Assembly: GCF_004366715.1 (NCBI RefSeq)
Contig: NZ_SOQZ01000001.1
Span: 806,001 to 870,000 of the forward strand
Length of the DNA stretch: 64,000 nucleotides
Origin: Meridianimaribacter flavus
Lineage (GTDB): Bacteria; Bacteroidota; Bacteroidia; Flavobacteriales; Flavobacteriaceae
Direction of reading: 5' to 3'
Below are positions 1 through 9,972 of the stretch, piece by piece (position 1 is the first letter of the stretch; every line of letters starts with the position of its first letter). The notes under the pieces are model-generated. The model worked only from the letters and a program-made list of their open reading frames with translations. It did no database searches and was not told where the DNA came from. The position numbers and the translations under genes are program-made.

Positions 1-1
1 T

Positions 2-685
2 GATGAAAGAGCTAACTTTCCACTGTACTATCCAGTAGATACTAATAATATTGGAAGTGAAAGACGTTCTTTATATCATGTGTTAATTAAAGCGGTTAGA
101 GACGGAAAAATCAAGAATATCTATGATGATTCTTATTTCACTGCTAAAAGAACACTTAAAGATTTAGCTGATATTACAACAAAAGTAGATACTTTAGGTA
201 TTGGATACGACCAATTCAACGCTGAAGGATTCGTGGATCCTGAATATATTACTACAACTAGAATTGAAGCTTACGATATTAAAGCATATTTAATTAAAGG
301 TCTGTGGTATTTTGACAAGAGACAAGGTGAGTTAAAGTACAGATTACTTGGTATTGCTCCAGCAGCACCAGACGTAAACTTTATTAACTCAAATGACGAA
401 GCTAATAAAGTGCCTAATGCTTTGTTTTGGGTATTTTATCCTGAAGCAAGAGAGGTTCTGCATGAAGCAAAATCATTCAATAACAAAAATAGTGCAATGC
501 CAATATCTTTTGACCACTTGTTAAACTCAAGACGTTTTAACGGTTACATGTACAAAGAGGAAAATGTATATGGAGATAGAGAGGTTAAAGAATATGTTGC
601 AGATAACGCATTAATGCAGTTATTAGAATCTGATCGTATCAAAGAAAAGATTAGAAACTTTGAACAAGATATGTGGTCTTACTAA
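2..685 (+). CDS. gldN: Gliding motility / type IX secretion protein GldN (C-terminal part)
   Basis: The reading frame is already open at base 2, so the N-terminus lies outside the window; about 227 residues remain. The sequence (DERANFPLYYPVD near the visible start, YDIKAYLIKGLWYFDKR in the middle, RNFEQDMWSY at the end) matches what I know of GldN, the periplasmic partner of GldK/GldL/GldM in the type IX secretion and gliding motor. The GTG at 80 is an internal valine codon, not the start. The gene ends just before a strong terminator at 702-740, which fits gldN being last in a gldKLMN operon, although gldM is not in view. Identification is by family recall. Confidence 0.85.
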   Translation, partial: DERANFPLYYPVDTNNIGSERRSLYHVLIKAVRDGKIKNIYDDSYFTAKRTLKDLADITTKVDTLGIGYDQFNAEGFVDPEYITTTRIEAYDIKAYLIKGLWYFDKRQGELKYRLLGIAPAAPDVNFINSNDEANKVPNALFWVFYPEAREVLHEAKSFNNKNSAMPISFDHLLNSRRFNGYMYKEENVYGDREVKEYVADNALMQLLESDRIKEKIRNFEQDMWSY

Positions 686-701
686 GTATAGACTTCTACA
701 T

Positions 702-740
702 AAAACAAAAAGCTCGCTTATTAAGTGAGCTTTTTGTTTT
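702..740 (+). terminator. Rho-independent terminator after gldN
   Basis: An extended stem (AAAAAGCTCGCTTA pairing with TAAGTGAGCTTTTT, one G-T pair) with a short loop is followed by a T-rich run. It sits 17 bases after the gldN stop codon. Confidence 0.85.
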
Positions 741-760
741 TTAATAATTACCCTTCGCCT

Positions 761-768
761 TACCTTTG
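761..768 (+). promoter_or_regulatory. Bacteroidetes-type -7 promoter element (TAnnTTTG)
   Basis: TACCTTTG matches the Bacteroidetes -7 consensus TAnnTTTG, 18 bases upstream of the ATG at 786. The predicted transcript start is close to 775, leaving a very short leader. No clear -33 TTG was seen at ideal spacing. Confidence 0.5.
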
Positions 769-785
769 TCACTCTTTAATTGTAC

Positions 786-1826
786 ATGGAAGTAGATTAT
801 ATAATAGTAGGTTGTGGACTAGCAGGAATTGCCTTTTGCGAGCAGTTACGACAGAACAACAAATCTTTTGTGGTATTTGATAATTCATCTCAGCACTCAT
901 CAACTGTTGCAGCAGGATTATATAACCCAGTTATTTTAAAACGATTTACTGAAGTTTGGAGAGCTCAAGAACAATTGGATATTGCTTTGCCTTATTATAA
1001 AAGCCTTGAAAGTTTGTTAAGTAAGAAACTAGATTATAAATCGTCTATTTACAGAAGGTTTTCATCAATTGAAGAACAAAACGAATGGTTCTCAGCTGCT
1101 GATAAACCAGCTTTAGAGCCTTATTTATCTACAAAGATTGTGAAGAATACCAATGTATCGATTGATGCTCCTTTTGGTTTTGGAGAAGTCTTACATACAG
1201 GTAGAATTGATACTAATGTGCTTATTGATTCGTATAGGTTATTTCTTGAAGACAATAATAGACTACACAAAGAGTTGTTTAAATATGAAGATCTAATATT
1301 AGATGGGCAAGAGATAAAGTACAATACTATTAGTGCATCACATATTGTGTTTTCTGAAGGTTTTGGGATTTTAAAAAATCCGTATTTTAAAAACCTTCCA
1401 CTTAGTGGAACTAAAGGTGAGATACTAACCATTAAAGCACCAGACTTAAAGCTAGACTACATCTTAAAGTCATCAGCTTTTTTAGTGCCTTTGGGAGACG
1501 ATTTATATTCTGTTGGAGCGACTTATAATTGGGATGATAAAACAAACTCAACAACTATTGAAGCAAAAGAAGAACTAGTTAATAAATTGAAAAAGTTTAT
1601 GACTTGCAGTTTTGAAGTTGTTAATCAAGTAGCAGGAATAAGACCAACGGTAAAAGATAGAAGACCTTTAGTAGGTTCGCATAATAATTACAACAACGTT
1701 TTTGTATTAAATGGACTAGGAACTAGAGGTGTTATGATTGCTCCTTATGTTGCACAGCAACTCTTTAACCATATTGAAAAAGATGAGCCTTTAGAGCCTG
1801 AAATTAATATTTCGCGCTTCAATTAA
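786..1826 (+). CDS. FAD-dependent oxidoreductase (DAO-type fold)
   Basis: The predicted protein of 346 residues opens with a Rossmann dinucleotide-binding motif, VGCGLAG (about residues 8-14), followed by a conserved AAGLYNPV stretch. The C-terminus carries VAGIRPTVKDRRPLVG and LNGLGTRGVMIAPY, typical of the D-amino-acid-oxidase/glycine-oxidase superfamily. It is likely a cytosolic FAD enzyme; the substrate cannot be read from the sequence. I place the start at the ATG at 786 rather than the in-frame TTG at 780, because the -7 element at 761-768 puts transcription start just upstream and MEVDYIIVG is the usual family beginning. It is a single gene, convergent with the DUF983 gene. Confidence 0.8.
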   Translation: MEVDYIIVGCGLAGIAFCEQLRQNNKSFVVFDNSSQHSSTVAAGLYNPVILKRFTEVWRAQEQLDIALPYYKSLESLLSKKLDYKSSIYRRFSSIEEQNEWFSAADKPALEPYLSTKIVKNTNVSIDAPFGFGEVLHTGRIDTNVLIDSYRLFLEDNNRLHKELFKYEDLILDGQEIKYNTISASHIVFSEGFGILKNPYFKNLPLSGTKGEILTIKAPDLKLDYILKSSAFLVPLGDDLYSVGATYNWDDKTNSTTIEAKEELVNKLKKFMTCSFEVVNQVAGIRPTVKDRRPLVGSHNNYNNVFVLNGLGTRGVMIAPYVAQQLFNHIEKDEPLEPEINISRFN

Positions 1827-1861
1827 TAGATTCTTCCCTTTGGTAAGGTTAGGATAGGTCT

Positions 1862-2245
1862 TTACTTCTTAGCTAAAGTCTTATCATAATGCATAAAAAG
1901 ATTAATCCATATATTTCTGGATAATCGCATTATTATTGGTCCAAAAGCAACCAAAGTCCCAATTATAGCTATAAAAGCAACTTTTAAGCTAGTATTTAAA
2001 AATAAGTAACTAATAACAAAAGCAGCAACAGCAAACGCAATACCTACACCGTAACTCACATACATTGAACCATAAAAAAACGAAGGTTCAATTCTGTATT
2101 TTGTGTTACAATTTGAACATCTCTCATTTATCTTTAGAGTATCACCTAAAACATAAGGGTTTTTTGTAGTATACATAGATTCTTCATGACATTTAGGGCA
2201 TGCGCCAGTGAAAATGCTATATAATTTGCTTCCTTTTTTTATCAT
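1862..2245 (-). CDS. DUF983 family membrane protein
   Basis: This is a small protein of about 127 residues with a zinc-ribbon-like N-terminus (CPKCHEES, then CSNCNTKY) followed by two hydrophobic membrane segments (GVGIAFAVAAFVISYLF and VAFIAIIGTLVAFGPIIM). That architecture is characteristic of DUF983, whose function is unknown. A longer in-frame start exists at 2284, but it lies at the minus-strand promoter element (2282-2289), so the ATG at 2245 is the likely start. The gene is divergent from the ABC-F gene, sharing the region 2246-2326. Confidence 0.8.
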   Translation of the reverse strand: MIKKGSKLYSIFTGACPKCHEESMYTTKNPYVLGDTLKINERCSNCNTKYRIEPSFFYGSMYVSYGVGIAFAVAAFVISYLFLNTSLKVAFIAIIGTLVAFGPIIMRLSRNIWINLFMHYDKTLAKK

Positions 2246-2281
2246 GATTAAAAGTTTATTTTTGCGTTTTGTATCTCTATA

Positions 2282-2289
2282 CAAAAATA
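2282..2289 (-). promoter_or_regulatory. -7 promoter element for the DUF983 gene
   Basis: Read on the minus strand this is TATTTTTG, matching TAnnTTTG, 37 bases upstream of the ATG at 2245. It decides the start choice of that gene. Confidence 0.45.
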
Positions 2290-2326
2290 CTCTTTAATCA
2301 TTAATTCTTTGTAACAATAGTAGCAA

Positions 2327-4240
2327 ATGCTCAATATTCATAATCTATCCATTTCTTTTCAAGGCGAATATCTATTCGAAGAAATCACCTTTAAATTAGG
2401 CTCTGGAGATAGAGTAGGATTGATTGGAAAAAACGGAGCAGGAAAATCCACAATGCTTAAAATTCTTTCTGGAGAAATGGAAGCCGATTCAGGTCAAATG
2501 GCAGCAGATAAAAACTTAAGTATTGGGTTTTTAAAACAAGATATCGACTTTGTTTTTGGAAGAACAGTTTTAGAAGAGTCTTACCAAGCTTTTGAAGAGA
2601 TTAAATCGCTCGAAGCTAAAATGGAAGAGATAAATACGCAATTAGCTGAACGTACAGACTATGAAAGTGAAGGGTATAACCAGCTAATGATTGATCTTAA
2701 CGATGTACAACATCAATATGAGATTATTGGAGGTTATAATTATCAAGGTGAAACCGAAAAAATACTACAAGGTTTAGGATTTAAACGCGAAGACTTTGGT
2801 AAACTAACCGATACATTTTCTGGAGGATGGAGAATGCGTATTGAACTCGCTAAACTATTACTTCAAAACAACGATATATTATTACTAGATGAGCCTACAA
2901 ACCATTTAGATATCGAATCTATTATTTGGTTAGAAGGGTTTTTGAAAAGTTATAATGGAGCAGTGGTTATTGTGTCTCACGACAAAATGTTTTTAGACAA
3001 TGTAACCAACAGAACTATTGAAATTTCATTAGGAAGAATTTACGATTATCCTAAACCGTATTCAAAGTTTTTAGTATTACGTAAAGAAATCAAAGACCAG
3101 CAGCTAGCAGCTCAGAAAAATCAAGAAAAGCAAATTCAACAAACTGAGAAGTTAATTGAAAAATTTAGAGCCAAAGCATCAAAAGCTTCTATGGCACAAT
3201 CGCTTATAAAAAAGCTGGATAGAATTGATAGAATTGAGGTCGATGAAGATGATAACAGCGTAATGACACTTAATTTTCCGGTTTCCATTACTCCAGGAAA
3301 AGTAGTTGTTGAAGCCGAAGGCGTTTCAAAACAATATGAAGACTTACAAGTATTGAATAATATTGACCTTACTATTGAGCGCGATTCTAAAACTGCATTC
3401 GTTGGTCAAAATGGTCAAGGAAAATCTACACTAGCAAAAATTATTGTTAATGAAATAAAGCATCAAGGACATCTAAAACTTGGACACAATGTGCAAATAG
3501 GATATTTTGCCCAAAACCAAGCCGAATATTTAGATGGTAACAAAACTGTGCATGACACCATGATTGATGCTGCTAACGAAACTAACCGAACTAAAGTAAG
3601 AGATATTTTAGGGGCCTTTTTATTTAGAGGAGAAGAAGTTGATAAGTATGTACGTGTGCTTTCAGGAGGTGAGCGTAACCGTTTGGCAATGGCAAAATTA
3701 ATGCTTCAGCCGTTTAACGTTTTGGTAATGGATGAGCCTACAAACCATCTCGATATTAAATCCAAAAATGTGTTGAAAGAAGCGTTAAAGCGTTTTGAAG
3801 GGACTTTAATTTTGGTATCTCACGATAGAGATTTTCTTCAAGGTTTAGTAGATAAAGTTTATGAGTTCAAAGACCAGAAAATTAAAGAATATTTAGGTGA
3901 CATAGACTATTACTTAGAGCAACGAAATGTTGAAAGTCTTAGGGAAATAGAAAAAAGAGACGTTGTTAAAGAAGCTCCTAAAGAAGCAAATAACAAACAA
4001 TCCTACCAAGATCAAAAGAAACTAAAATCTTTAAATAATAAACTAAGTAATACCGAGTCTAAAATCAACTCACTTGAAAAAGAAATAAAAAACATTGATG
4101 TTGAGCTCGCTACCAATTATGATGAAGTCGTTTCAGACCCTAAATTTTTTGATACCTATCAAGCTAAAAAAGACCAATTAGAAACATTGATGTTAGAATG
4201 GGAGACTATTCAGGAAGAAATTGATGGTATGACCTCATAA
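2327..4240 (+). CDS. ABC-F family ATPase
   Basis: A soluble 637-residue protein with two ABC nucleotide-binding domains and no membrane segment, which is the ABC-F pattern. The first Walker A is GKNGAGKST (about residue 37), the first signature FSGGWRMR and the first Walker B LLLDEPTNHLD. The second set is GQNGQGKST, LSGGERNR and VMDEPTNHLD. The charged linker between the domains (about 250-290) and a C-terminal coiled coil (about 545-637) resemble Uup/YfmM-type members. ABC-F proteins act on ribosomes (translation factors or antibiotic protection); whether this one is housekeeping or protective cannot be told. Confidence 0.9.
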   Translation: MLNIHNLSISFQGEYLFEEITFKLGSGDRVGLIGKNGAGKSTMLKILSGEMEADSGQMAADKNLSIGFLKQDIDFVFGRTVLEESYQAFEEIKSLEAKMEEINTQLAERTDYESEGYNQLMIDLNDVQHQYEIIGGYNYQGETEKILQGLGFKREDFGKLTDTFSGGWRMRIELAKLLLQNNDILLLDEPTNHLDIESIIWLEGFLKSYNGAVVIVSHDKMFLDNVTNRTIEISLGRIYDYPKPYSKFLVLRKEIKDQQLAAQKNQEKQIQQTEKLIEKFRAKASKASMAQSLIKKLDRIDRIEVDEDDNSVMTLNFPVSITPGKVVVEAEGVSKQYEDLQVLNNIDLTIERDSKTAFVGQNGQGKSTLAKIIVNEIKHQGHLKLGHNVQIGYFAQNQAEYLDGNKTVHDTMIDAANETNRTKVRDILGAFLFRGEEVDKYVRVLSGGERNRLAMAKLMLQPFNVLVMDEPTNHLDIKSKNVLKEALKRFEGTLILVSHDRDFLQGLVDKVYEFKDQKIKEYLGDIDYYLEQRNVESLREIEKRDVVKEAPKEANNKQSYQDQKKLKSLNNKLSNTESKINSLEKEIKNIDVELATNYDEVVSDPKFFDTYQAKKDQLETLMLEWETIQEEIDGMTS

Positions 4241-4290
4241 AGAGTATTCTTTTTTAAGTTTTTTTTAACGGCTTACCACGAGCAAATAAA

Positions 4291-4298
4291 TATTTTTG
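4291..4298 (+). promoter_or_regulatory. -7 promoter element before the efflux operon
   Basis: TATTTTTG matches TAnnTTTG, 27 bases before the ATG of the membrane-fusion protein gene; it is the probable promoter of the three-gene efflux operon. Confidence 0.45.
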
Positions 4299-4324
4299 TA
4301 GGTATTACCATCAAAAATCATTTA

Positions 4325-5458
4325 ATGAGAAAACTAATACTCTCAGCTATTGGGCTAGTTATTATTTTGTTAGCTGTTTTCGGAGCCTATTTAATCATTG
4401 AAAATAGCAATAAGCCAAAACCTAGAATAGAAAAAGTAGTAAAGACTGTTTTTGCTGAAACAGTAACAAATACAACAGTTCCAATAACCATACCTGCAAA
4501 TGGAACTTTGGTGGCAAAACATAAATTAGAACTATATTCCGAAGTACAAGGTGTATTTCAAAGTAGTGCTCACGATTTTAAAGCAGGACAACCATACCGA
4601 AAAGGCGAATCCTTAATTAGAATAAATAGTAGCGAGTATTATGCTTCAGTGCAATCAGCAAAAAGTGATTTGTATAACTTGATAACTTCTATAATGCCAG
4701 ATTTAAGACTGGATTTCCCTGAAGTTTTCCCAGCCTGGGAAGCATATCTTAATAATTTTGATATTAGCAAAAGCGTTGCACCTTTACCTGAAACCAATGA
4801 TGAAAAAGCTAATTACTTTATCACAGGAAGAGGTATTGTGTCGTCTTACTACAATATTAAAAATTTAGAGCAACGTCTTTCAAAGTATAGTATTTCTGCT
4901 CCTTTTAATGGAATTTTAACCGAAGCTTTAGTAACTAAAGGTACTTTGGTGCGTTCTGGTCAAAAATTAGGAGAATATATCGATACTTCGGTTTATGAGT
5001 TAGAATTGGCAATTAGTAAAACCTTTAGTGATTTACTTCAAATAGGAGAAAAAGTAGAGCTAAACACACTAGAAGGTAACCAAACCTATACAGGTAATGT
5101 GACAAGAGTTAACGGTAGAATTGACCAAGCTACTCAAACCATAAAAGTGTTTGTAGAAGTAAAAGGTGACAATTTAAAAGAAGGGATGTTTCTTGAAGCC
5201 AATTTAGAGGCTAAAGACGAACCAAATGCGATTAAAATTTCAAGAAAGCTACTAGTTGATGAATCTGAAATATTCATTATTAAAGACAGTATTTTAGATT
5301 TAATACAAGTTAAGCCAGTTTATTTTTCACCAAAAGAAGTTGTGATAAAAGGTGTTCCTGACGGAACAAAAATTTTGTCTAAATCAGTCCCTGGAGCTTA
5401 TGCTGGTATGCTAGTAAAAGTTAACCAAGAATCGACTTCACAACAAACCAATAACTGA
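4325..5458 (+). CDS. RND efflux periplasmic adaptor (HlyD/MFP family)
   Basis: A 377-residue protein with an N-terminal membrane anchor (LILSAIGLVIILLAVFGAYLII), then the lipoyl/barrel-sandwich halves (ANGTLVAKHKLELYSEVQG and YSISAPFNGILTEALVTKG) and a beta-barrel segment (NLKEGMFLEANLEA), as in the membrane fusion proteins of RND pumps. It bridges inner-membrane pump and outer-membrane channel. The RND permease starts 3 bases downstream and a TolC-like gene follows, forming a complete tripartite operon. The substrate is unknown. Confidence 0.88.
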   Translation: MRKLILSAIGLVIILLAVFGAYLIIENSNKPKPRIEKVVKTVFAETVTNTTVPITIPANGTLVAKHKLELYSEVQGVFQSSAHDFKAGQPYRKGESLIRINSSEYYASVQSAKSDLYNLITSIMPDLRLDFPEVFPAWEAYLNNFDISKSVAPLPETNDEKANYFITGRGIVSSYYNIKNLEQRLSKYSISAPFNGILTEALVTKGTLVRSGQKLGEYIDTSVYELELAISKTFSDLLQIGEKVELNTLEGNQTYTGNVTRVNGRIDQATQTIKVFVEVKGDNLKEGMFLEANLEAKDEPNAIKISRKLLVDESEIFIIKDSILDLIQVKPVYFSPKEVVIKGVPDGTKILSKSVPGAYAGMLVKVNQESTSQQTNN

Positions 5459-5460
5459 TT

Positions 5461-8400
5461 ATGAGAAAAATAATTAGCTATTTCATAAAGTATGAAGTTG
5501 CAGTAAATATAATTATCATTGCGTTTCTCATCTTTGGGGTTTTAGGCGTTTTTCAATTAAAATCATCCTTTTTTCCGTTACAAGAATCTGAAACCATTTC
5601 CATAAATATTACCTACCCTGGAGCAGCACCTCAAGAGATCGAAGAAGGTATTGTTTTAAAAGTTGAAGACAACCTTAAAGGATTAGTAGGTGTTGAGCGA
5701 GTAACTTCCACCTCAAGAGAAAATGGAGGAAGCATTACCGTTGAAATTGAAAGTGATGAGGATATAGACGATATGCTCGCCGAAGTAAAAAATGCAGTTG
5801 ATAGAGTGCCGAATTTCCCAACAGGAATGGAACCTTTAGTGGTTGCAAAACAAGAACGTATTAGACAAACCATTGATTTTGCCATTAGTGGAGATAATAT
5901 TGAACTCGCTTCATTAAAACAAATAGGACGACAAATAGAAAACGATTTGAGAGCTATGGATGGGATTTCTCAAATCAGTATTTCTGGTTATCCTGAAGAA
6001 GAAATAGAAATTGCAGTACGAGAAAATGACCTTTTAGCGTATAACTTAACCTTTTCTGAGGTAGCAAATGCAGTCGCTCAAGCTAATATTTTATCCACTG
6101 GTGGAAATATAAAAACCGATAGTGAAGATTACTTAATTAGAGCAAACAATAGGTCTTATTATGGTAATGAGTTAAACCACTTGCCTGTTAGAGCAAGAGA
6201 AGATGGTACAGTAGTGCGATTACAAGATGTGGCAACTATAAAAGACCGTTTTTCTGAAACACCAAATGCATCCTATTTTAATGGTAATGTTGCAGTAAAT
6301 GTTGAAATTACAAATACAAATAGCGAAGACCTTCTTTCTGCTGCAGAAAAAGTAAACGCGTACATTGAGGAATTTAATCAAAAGCATTCAGGAGTTAAAA
6401 TAGATGTGGTTAGCGACTCTTCAATACGGTTAAACCAAAGAACACAATTACTTTTAGAAAATGGTGCAGTAGGTATCTTGTTAGTGCTATTCTTTTTATC
6501 ACTATTTCTTAATACGCGTTTAGCTTTTTGGGTGGCGTTAGGTTTACCTGTAGCCTTTCTAGGAATGTTCATTTTTGCACCTTTGTTTAATGTAACCATT
6601 AATGTATTGTCTTTGTTTGGAATGATAATAGTTATTGGTATTCTGGTAGATGATGGTATTGTAATTTCTGAAAATATCTACCAGCATTTTGAAAAAGGAA
6701 AACCAAGAATACAAGCTGCAATAGATGGTACCATGGAAGTTGTACCTCCTATTTTATCAGCGATTCTTACAACCGTTTTAGCCTTTTCAACGTTTCTGTT
6801 TTTAGATGGTCGTATAGGTGCGTTTTTTAGCGAAGTTTCGGTTATTGTAATGTTGACCTTAGTTGTGTCGTTGGTTGAAGCATTAATTATTCTTCCTGCT
6901 CATATTGCACATTCTAAAGCGCTTACACATCTTTCCGAAGAAGAAAAGGCAAAGAAAAAAGGAATAGCAAAACTGTTTTTAAAACTTAGGAAGTTTAATG
7001 AACTAGGAGACAAATTCATGGTGTATCTTAGAGATACGTTATACACTCCAGCATTACGATTTGCTTTAAACCAACGCTTTATAACATTTGCAATACTCTT
7101 AGCTATGATGATTCTTACCATAGGATCTTTTCAAGCAGGTCTTATTAGAAGTGCGTTTTTCCCAAGTATTGCGAGTGATAGAGTGAGTATAGACTTATTA
7201 ATGCCTGAAGGAACAAACCCAAAAATCACAGACTCAATAATAACCATGGTTGAAACTGCTGCTTGGGAAGTTAACGAGGATTACACACAAAGGCAATCTG
7301 GTAATAAGCAAGTGGTTCAAAATATTATCAAACGTGTAGGTCCAGGAAACAACAAAGCAAGTTTAAGTGTTAACTTGTTACCAGGAGAAGAACGTGATTT
7401 TGGTTCACCTGAAATTACAAATTCTATTAGAGAAGCTGTTGGAGAAGTGTATGGAGTGGAGCGTTTAACTTTTGGTTCGGGAGGAAACTTTGGAGGTAAT
7501 CCTGTGTCTATTTCTTTATTAGGAAATAATACCGAAGAGCTTAAATTGGCTAAAGATGAATTGAGGCTCGCCTTAGAAAATAATCCACTTTTAACTGATA
7601 TTTCTGATACTGACCCAGAAGGAATAAAAGAAATTAATATTGAACTTAAAGAATCGGCTTATGCACTTGGTTTAAATTTAAGAGAAGTGATGAGTCAAGT
7701 GAGAGCAGGTTTTTTTGGTTTGCAAGCACAACGTTTTCAACGTGGTCAAGATGAAATTCGTGTTTGGGTACGATATGATAGGGTTAATAGAGAGTCAATT
7801 AACGACCTTGATGAAATGCGTATCGTTACACCTTTAGGTCAACGAGTTCCATTTGGAGAAATAGCAACTTATGAAATAAAAAGAGGCGACGAGAGTATTA
7901 GTCACCTTGACGGAAGAAGAGAAATTCAGGTTAATGCAGACTTAAAAGATATTAAAGGAAGTCCAACCGAGATTTTACAAGACATAAGAACTAATGTTAT
8001 GCCAGAGCTGATGTCTAAATATCCTACCATTAGTGCATCTTACGAAGGGCAAAACAGAGAGAAAAACAAGCTCACCAATTCAGCAAGAATAGTAGTTCCA
8101 GTTGTTATATTCTTAATATATGTAGTTATTGCGTTTACATTTAGAAGTTATAGTCAACCATTATTGTTGATACTTATGATTCCGTTTAGTTTCATAGCAG
8201 TAGCTTGGGGACATTGGTTTCATGATTTTCCAATTAATATCTTGTCAGCTTTAGGAATTATCGCATTAGTTGGAATTATGGTAAATGATGGATTGGTACT
8301 CATAGGTAAATTCAATTCCTTTTTAAAAGAAGGTATGAAATTTGACGATGCCCTTTTTGAGGCAGGTAAAGCCCGATTTAGAGCTATATTCTTAACCTCA

Positions 8401-8655
8401 TTAACTACAATTGCTGGTATTGCACCTTTACTTTTAGAAAAGAGTAGGCAAGCACAATTTTTAAAGCCAATGGCAATTTCAATAGCCTATGGTATTGGTA
8501 TCGCTACAGTTTTAACATTGTTAATTTTACCGCTTTTAATTTCAGTGACTAATAGCGCAAAAAAGAATTCTAAATGGTTGGCAACAGGTAAAAATGTTAC
8601 TAAAGAAGAAGTAGAACGTGCTATAAAAGAACAAAATATTGAAGATGAACATTAA
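5461..8655 (+). CDS. RND family efflux permease (AcrB/MMPL type)
   Basis: A protein of 1064 residues, the normal length for an RND transporter, with the duplicated arrangement of a single N-terminal helix, a periplasmic loop, six helices, and repeat. The N-terminal LKSSFFPLQESETISIN and TYPGAAPQEIEEGIVLKVE are typical of the hydrophobe/amphiphile efflux branch. Membrane helix 4 shows the proton-relay aspartates in VIGILVDDGIVISENI. It is the inner-membrane, proton-driven component of the operon. Confidence 0.92.
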   Translation: MRKIISYFIKYEVAVNIIIIAFLIFGVLGVFQLKSSFFPLQESETISINITYPGAAPQEIEEGIVLKVEDNLKGLVGVERVTSTSRENGGSITVEIESDEDIDDMLAEVKNAVDRVPNFPTGMEPLVVAKQERIRQTIDFAISGDNIELASLKQIGRQIENDLRAMDGISQISISGYPEEEIEIAVRENDLLAYNLTFSEVANAVAQANILSTGGNIKTDSEDYLIRANNRSYYGNELNHLPVRAREDGTVVRLQDVATIKDRFSETPNASYFNGNVAVNVEITNTNSEDLLSAAEKVNAYIEEFNQKHSGVKIDVVSDSSIRLNQRTQLLLENGAVGILLVLFFLSLFLNTRLAFWVALGLPVAFLGMFIFAPLFNVTINVLSLFGMIIVIGILVDDGIVISENIYQHFEKGKPRIQAAIDGTMEVVPPILSAILTTVLAFSTFLFLDGRIGAFFSEVSVIVMLTLVVSLVEALIILPAHIAHSKALTHLSEEEKAKKKGIAKLFLKLRKFNELGDKFMVYLRDTLYTPALRFALNQRFITFAILLAMMILTIGSFQAGLIRSAFFPSIASDRVSIDLLMPEGTNPKITDSIITMVETAAWEVNEDYTQRQSGNKQVVQNIIKRVGPGNNKASLSVNLLPGEERDFGSPEITNSIREAVGEVYGVERLTFGSGGNFGGNPVSISLLGNNTEELKLAKDELRLALENNPLLTDISDTDPEGIKEINIELKESAYALGLNLREVMSQVRAGFFGLQAQRFQRGQDEIRVWVRYDRVNRESINDLDEMRIVTPLGQRVPFGEIATYEIKRGDESISHLDGRREIQVNADLKDIKGSPTEILQDIRTNVMPELMSKYPTISASYEGQNREKNKLTNSARIVVPVVIFLIYVVIAFTFRSYSQPLLLILMIPFSFIAVAWGHWFHDFPINILSALGIIALVGIMVNDGLVLIGKFNSFLKEGMKFDDALFEAGKARFRAIFLTSLTTIAGIAPLLLEKSRQAQFLKPMAISIAYGIGIATVLTLLILPLLISVTNSAKKNSKWLATGKNVTKEEVERAIKEQNIEDEH

Positions 8656-9961
8656 GTATTCTATATCTGTAATTTTTATTTTAATAGCGAGTTTAGTCAG
8701 CGCTCAAGATGTACTCACTACACAAGAAGTAATTGAAATTGCTTTGGAGAATAACTATGGTATTAAAATAGCGAATAAAAATGTTGAAATTGCCGAAAAT
8801 AATACCAATGTTTTAAATACTGGATACTTGCCAACAGTAACAGCAAGTGGAGGAGCAACATATAATATTGATAATACAGAAGCAGAGTTTTCTGATGGAA
8901 GTGTTACAACTTTAGAAGGTGCCGAAAGTTCGCGTTACAATGCGTCAATTAACCTAAATTATACATTATTTGATGGATTAGGAAGGCGATATAACTACAA
9001 AAGATTAAAGGAAGAAGAGCAATTATCAGAACTACAAGCAAGAGAAACAATTGAAAATACAATATTACAATTACTCTCAGTATATTACAATGTAGCTCAA
9101 TTGTCTGAAAACACTTCGGCTTTAGAACAAACCTTAAACATCTCAAAAGATAGGTTAACAAGAGCACAATACCAGTTTGATTATGGTCAAAGCACAAAAC
9201 TTGGTGTATTGAACGCTCAAGTTGATATTAATAACGACAGCATTAATTACATTAACGCTAATCAGCAATTAAAAAATTCTAAACGCGATTTAAATGTTGT
9301 GATGGGTAATGTTATGAATTCTCAGTTTGAAGCAGATACTTTGGTAACGTTTAAACTTCAGCTTAATAAAGACCAATTGTTAGAACAAATGAAATCTAAC
9401 AACGTTACATTATTACAATTAGAAAAAAACATTTTAATAAGCGAATACGATATAAAATTTAATAAGGCTGCATATTTACCAACCTTAGGATTAACAGGTT
9501 CTTATGGATGGAATAAAAACAATAACAATGCTGCATCATTCTTAGCTGTATCAACTAATACAGGTTTGTCTGGTGGATTAAATTTAAGCTGGAATTTATT
9601 TGATGGAGGAAGCGCTATAACCAGAGTTAAAAACGCTAAAATAAATTTAGAAACTCAGCAGTTACAAAAAGATCAAATTATAATTGATATCGAACGAAAC
9701 TTCAATAATGCTTGGGACGATTACCAAAATAAGTTAACGATATATAGGGTTCAGGAAGAAAATATAATCACCTCTAAAAATAATTTCGACCGTACTCAAG
9801 AAAAATTTAAACTCGGTCAAGTAACTTCTATAGAGTTTAGACAAGCTCAATTAAACTTGCTTAATGCTGAACTTAGTAAAAACCAAGCAAAATATGATGC
9901 TAAATTAGCTGAACTTACCCTTCTTCAAATCAGTGGTGAGTTATTGAATGTTCAATTTTAA
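8645..9961 (+). CDS. TolC-family outer membrane efflux protein
   Basis: A signal peptide (YSISVIFILIASLVSA followed by Q) leads into two OEP repeats with long helical coiled-coil stretches, including FDYGQSTKLGVLNAQVDIN and FKLGQVTSIEFRQAQLNLL, the paired signatures of TolC channels. I choose the ATG at 8645, which overlaps the end of the RND gene by 11 bases; an in-frame TTG at 8639 is also possible. It forms the outer-membrane exit duct of the tripartite pump. Confidence 0.88.
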   Translation: MNIKYSISVIFILIASLVSAQDVLTTQEVIEIALENNYGIKIANKNVEIAENNTNVLNTGYLPTVTASGGATYNIDNTEAEFSDGSVTTLEGAESSRYNASINLNYTLFDGLGRRYNYKRLKEEEQLSELQARETIENTILQLLSVYYNVAQLSENTSALEQTLNISKDRLTRAQYQFDYGQSTKLGVLNAQVDINNDSINYINANQQLKNSKRDLNVVMGNVMNSQFEADTLVTFKLQLNKDQLLEQMKSNNVTLLQLEKNILISEYDIKFNKAAYLPTLGLTGSYGWNKNNNNAASFLAVSTNTGLSGGLNLSWNLFDGGSAITRVKNAKINLETQQLQKDQIIIDIERNFNNAWDDYQNKLTIYRVQEENIITSKNNFDRTQEKFKLGQVTSIEFRQAQLNLLNAELSKNQAKYDAKLAELTLLQISGELLNVQF

Positions 9962-9972
9962 AAGCGTGGTAA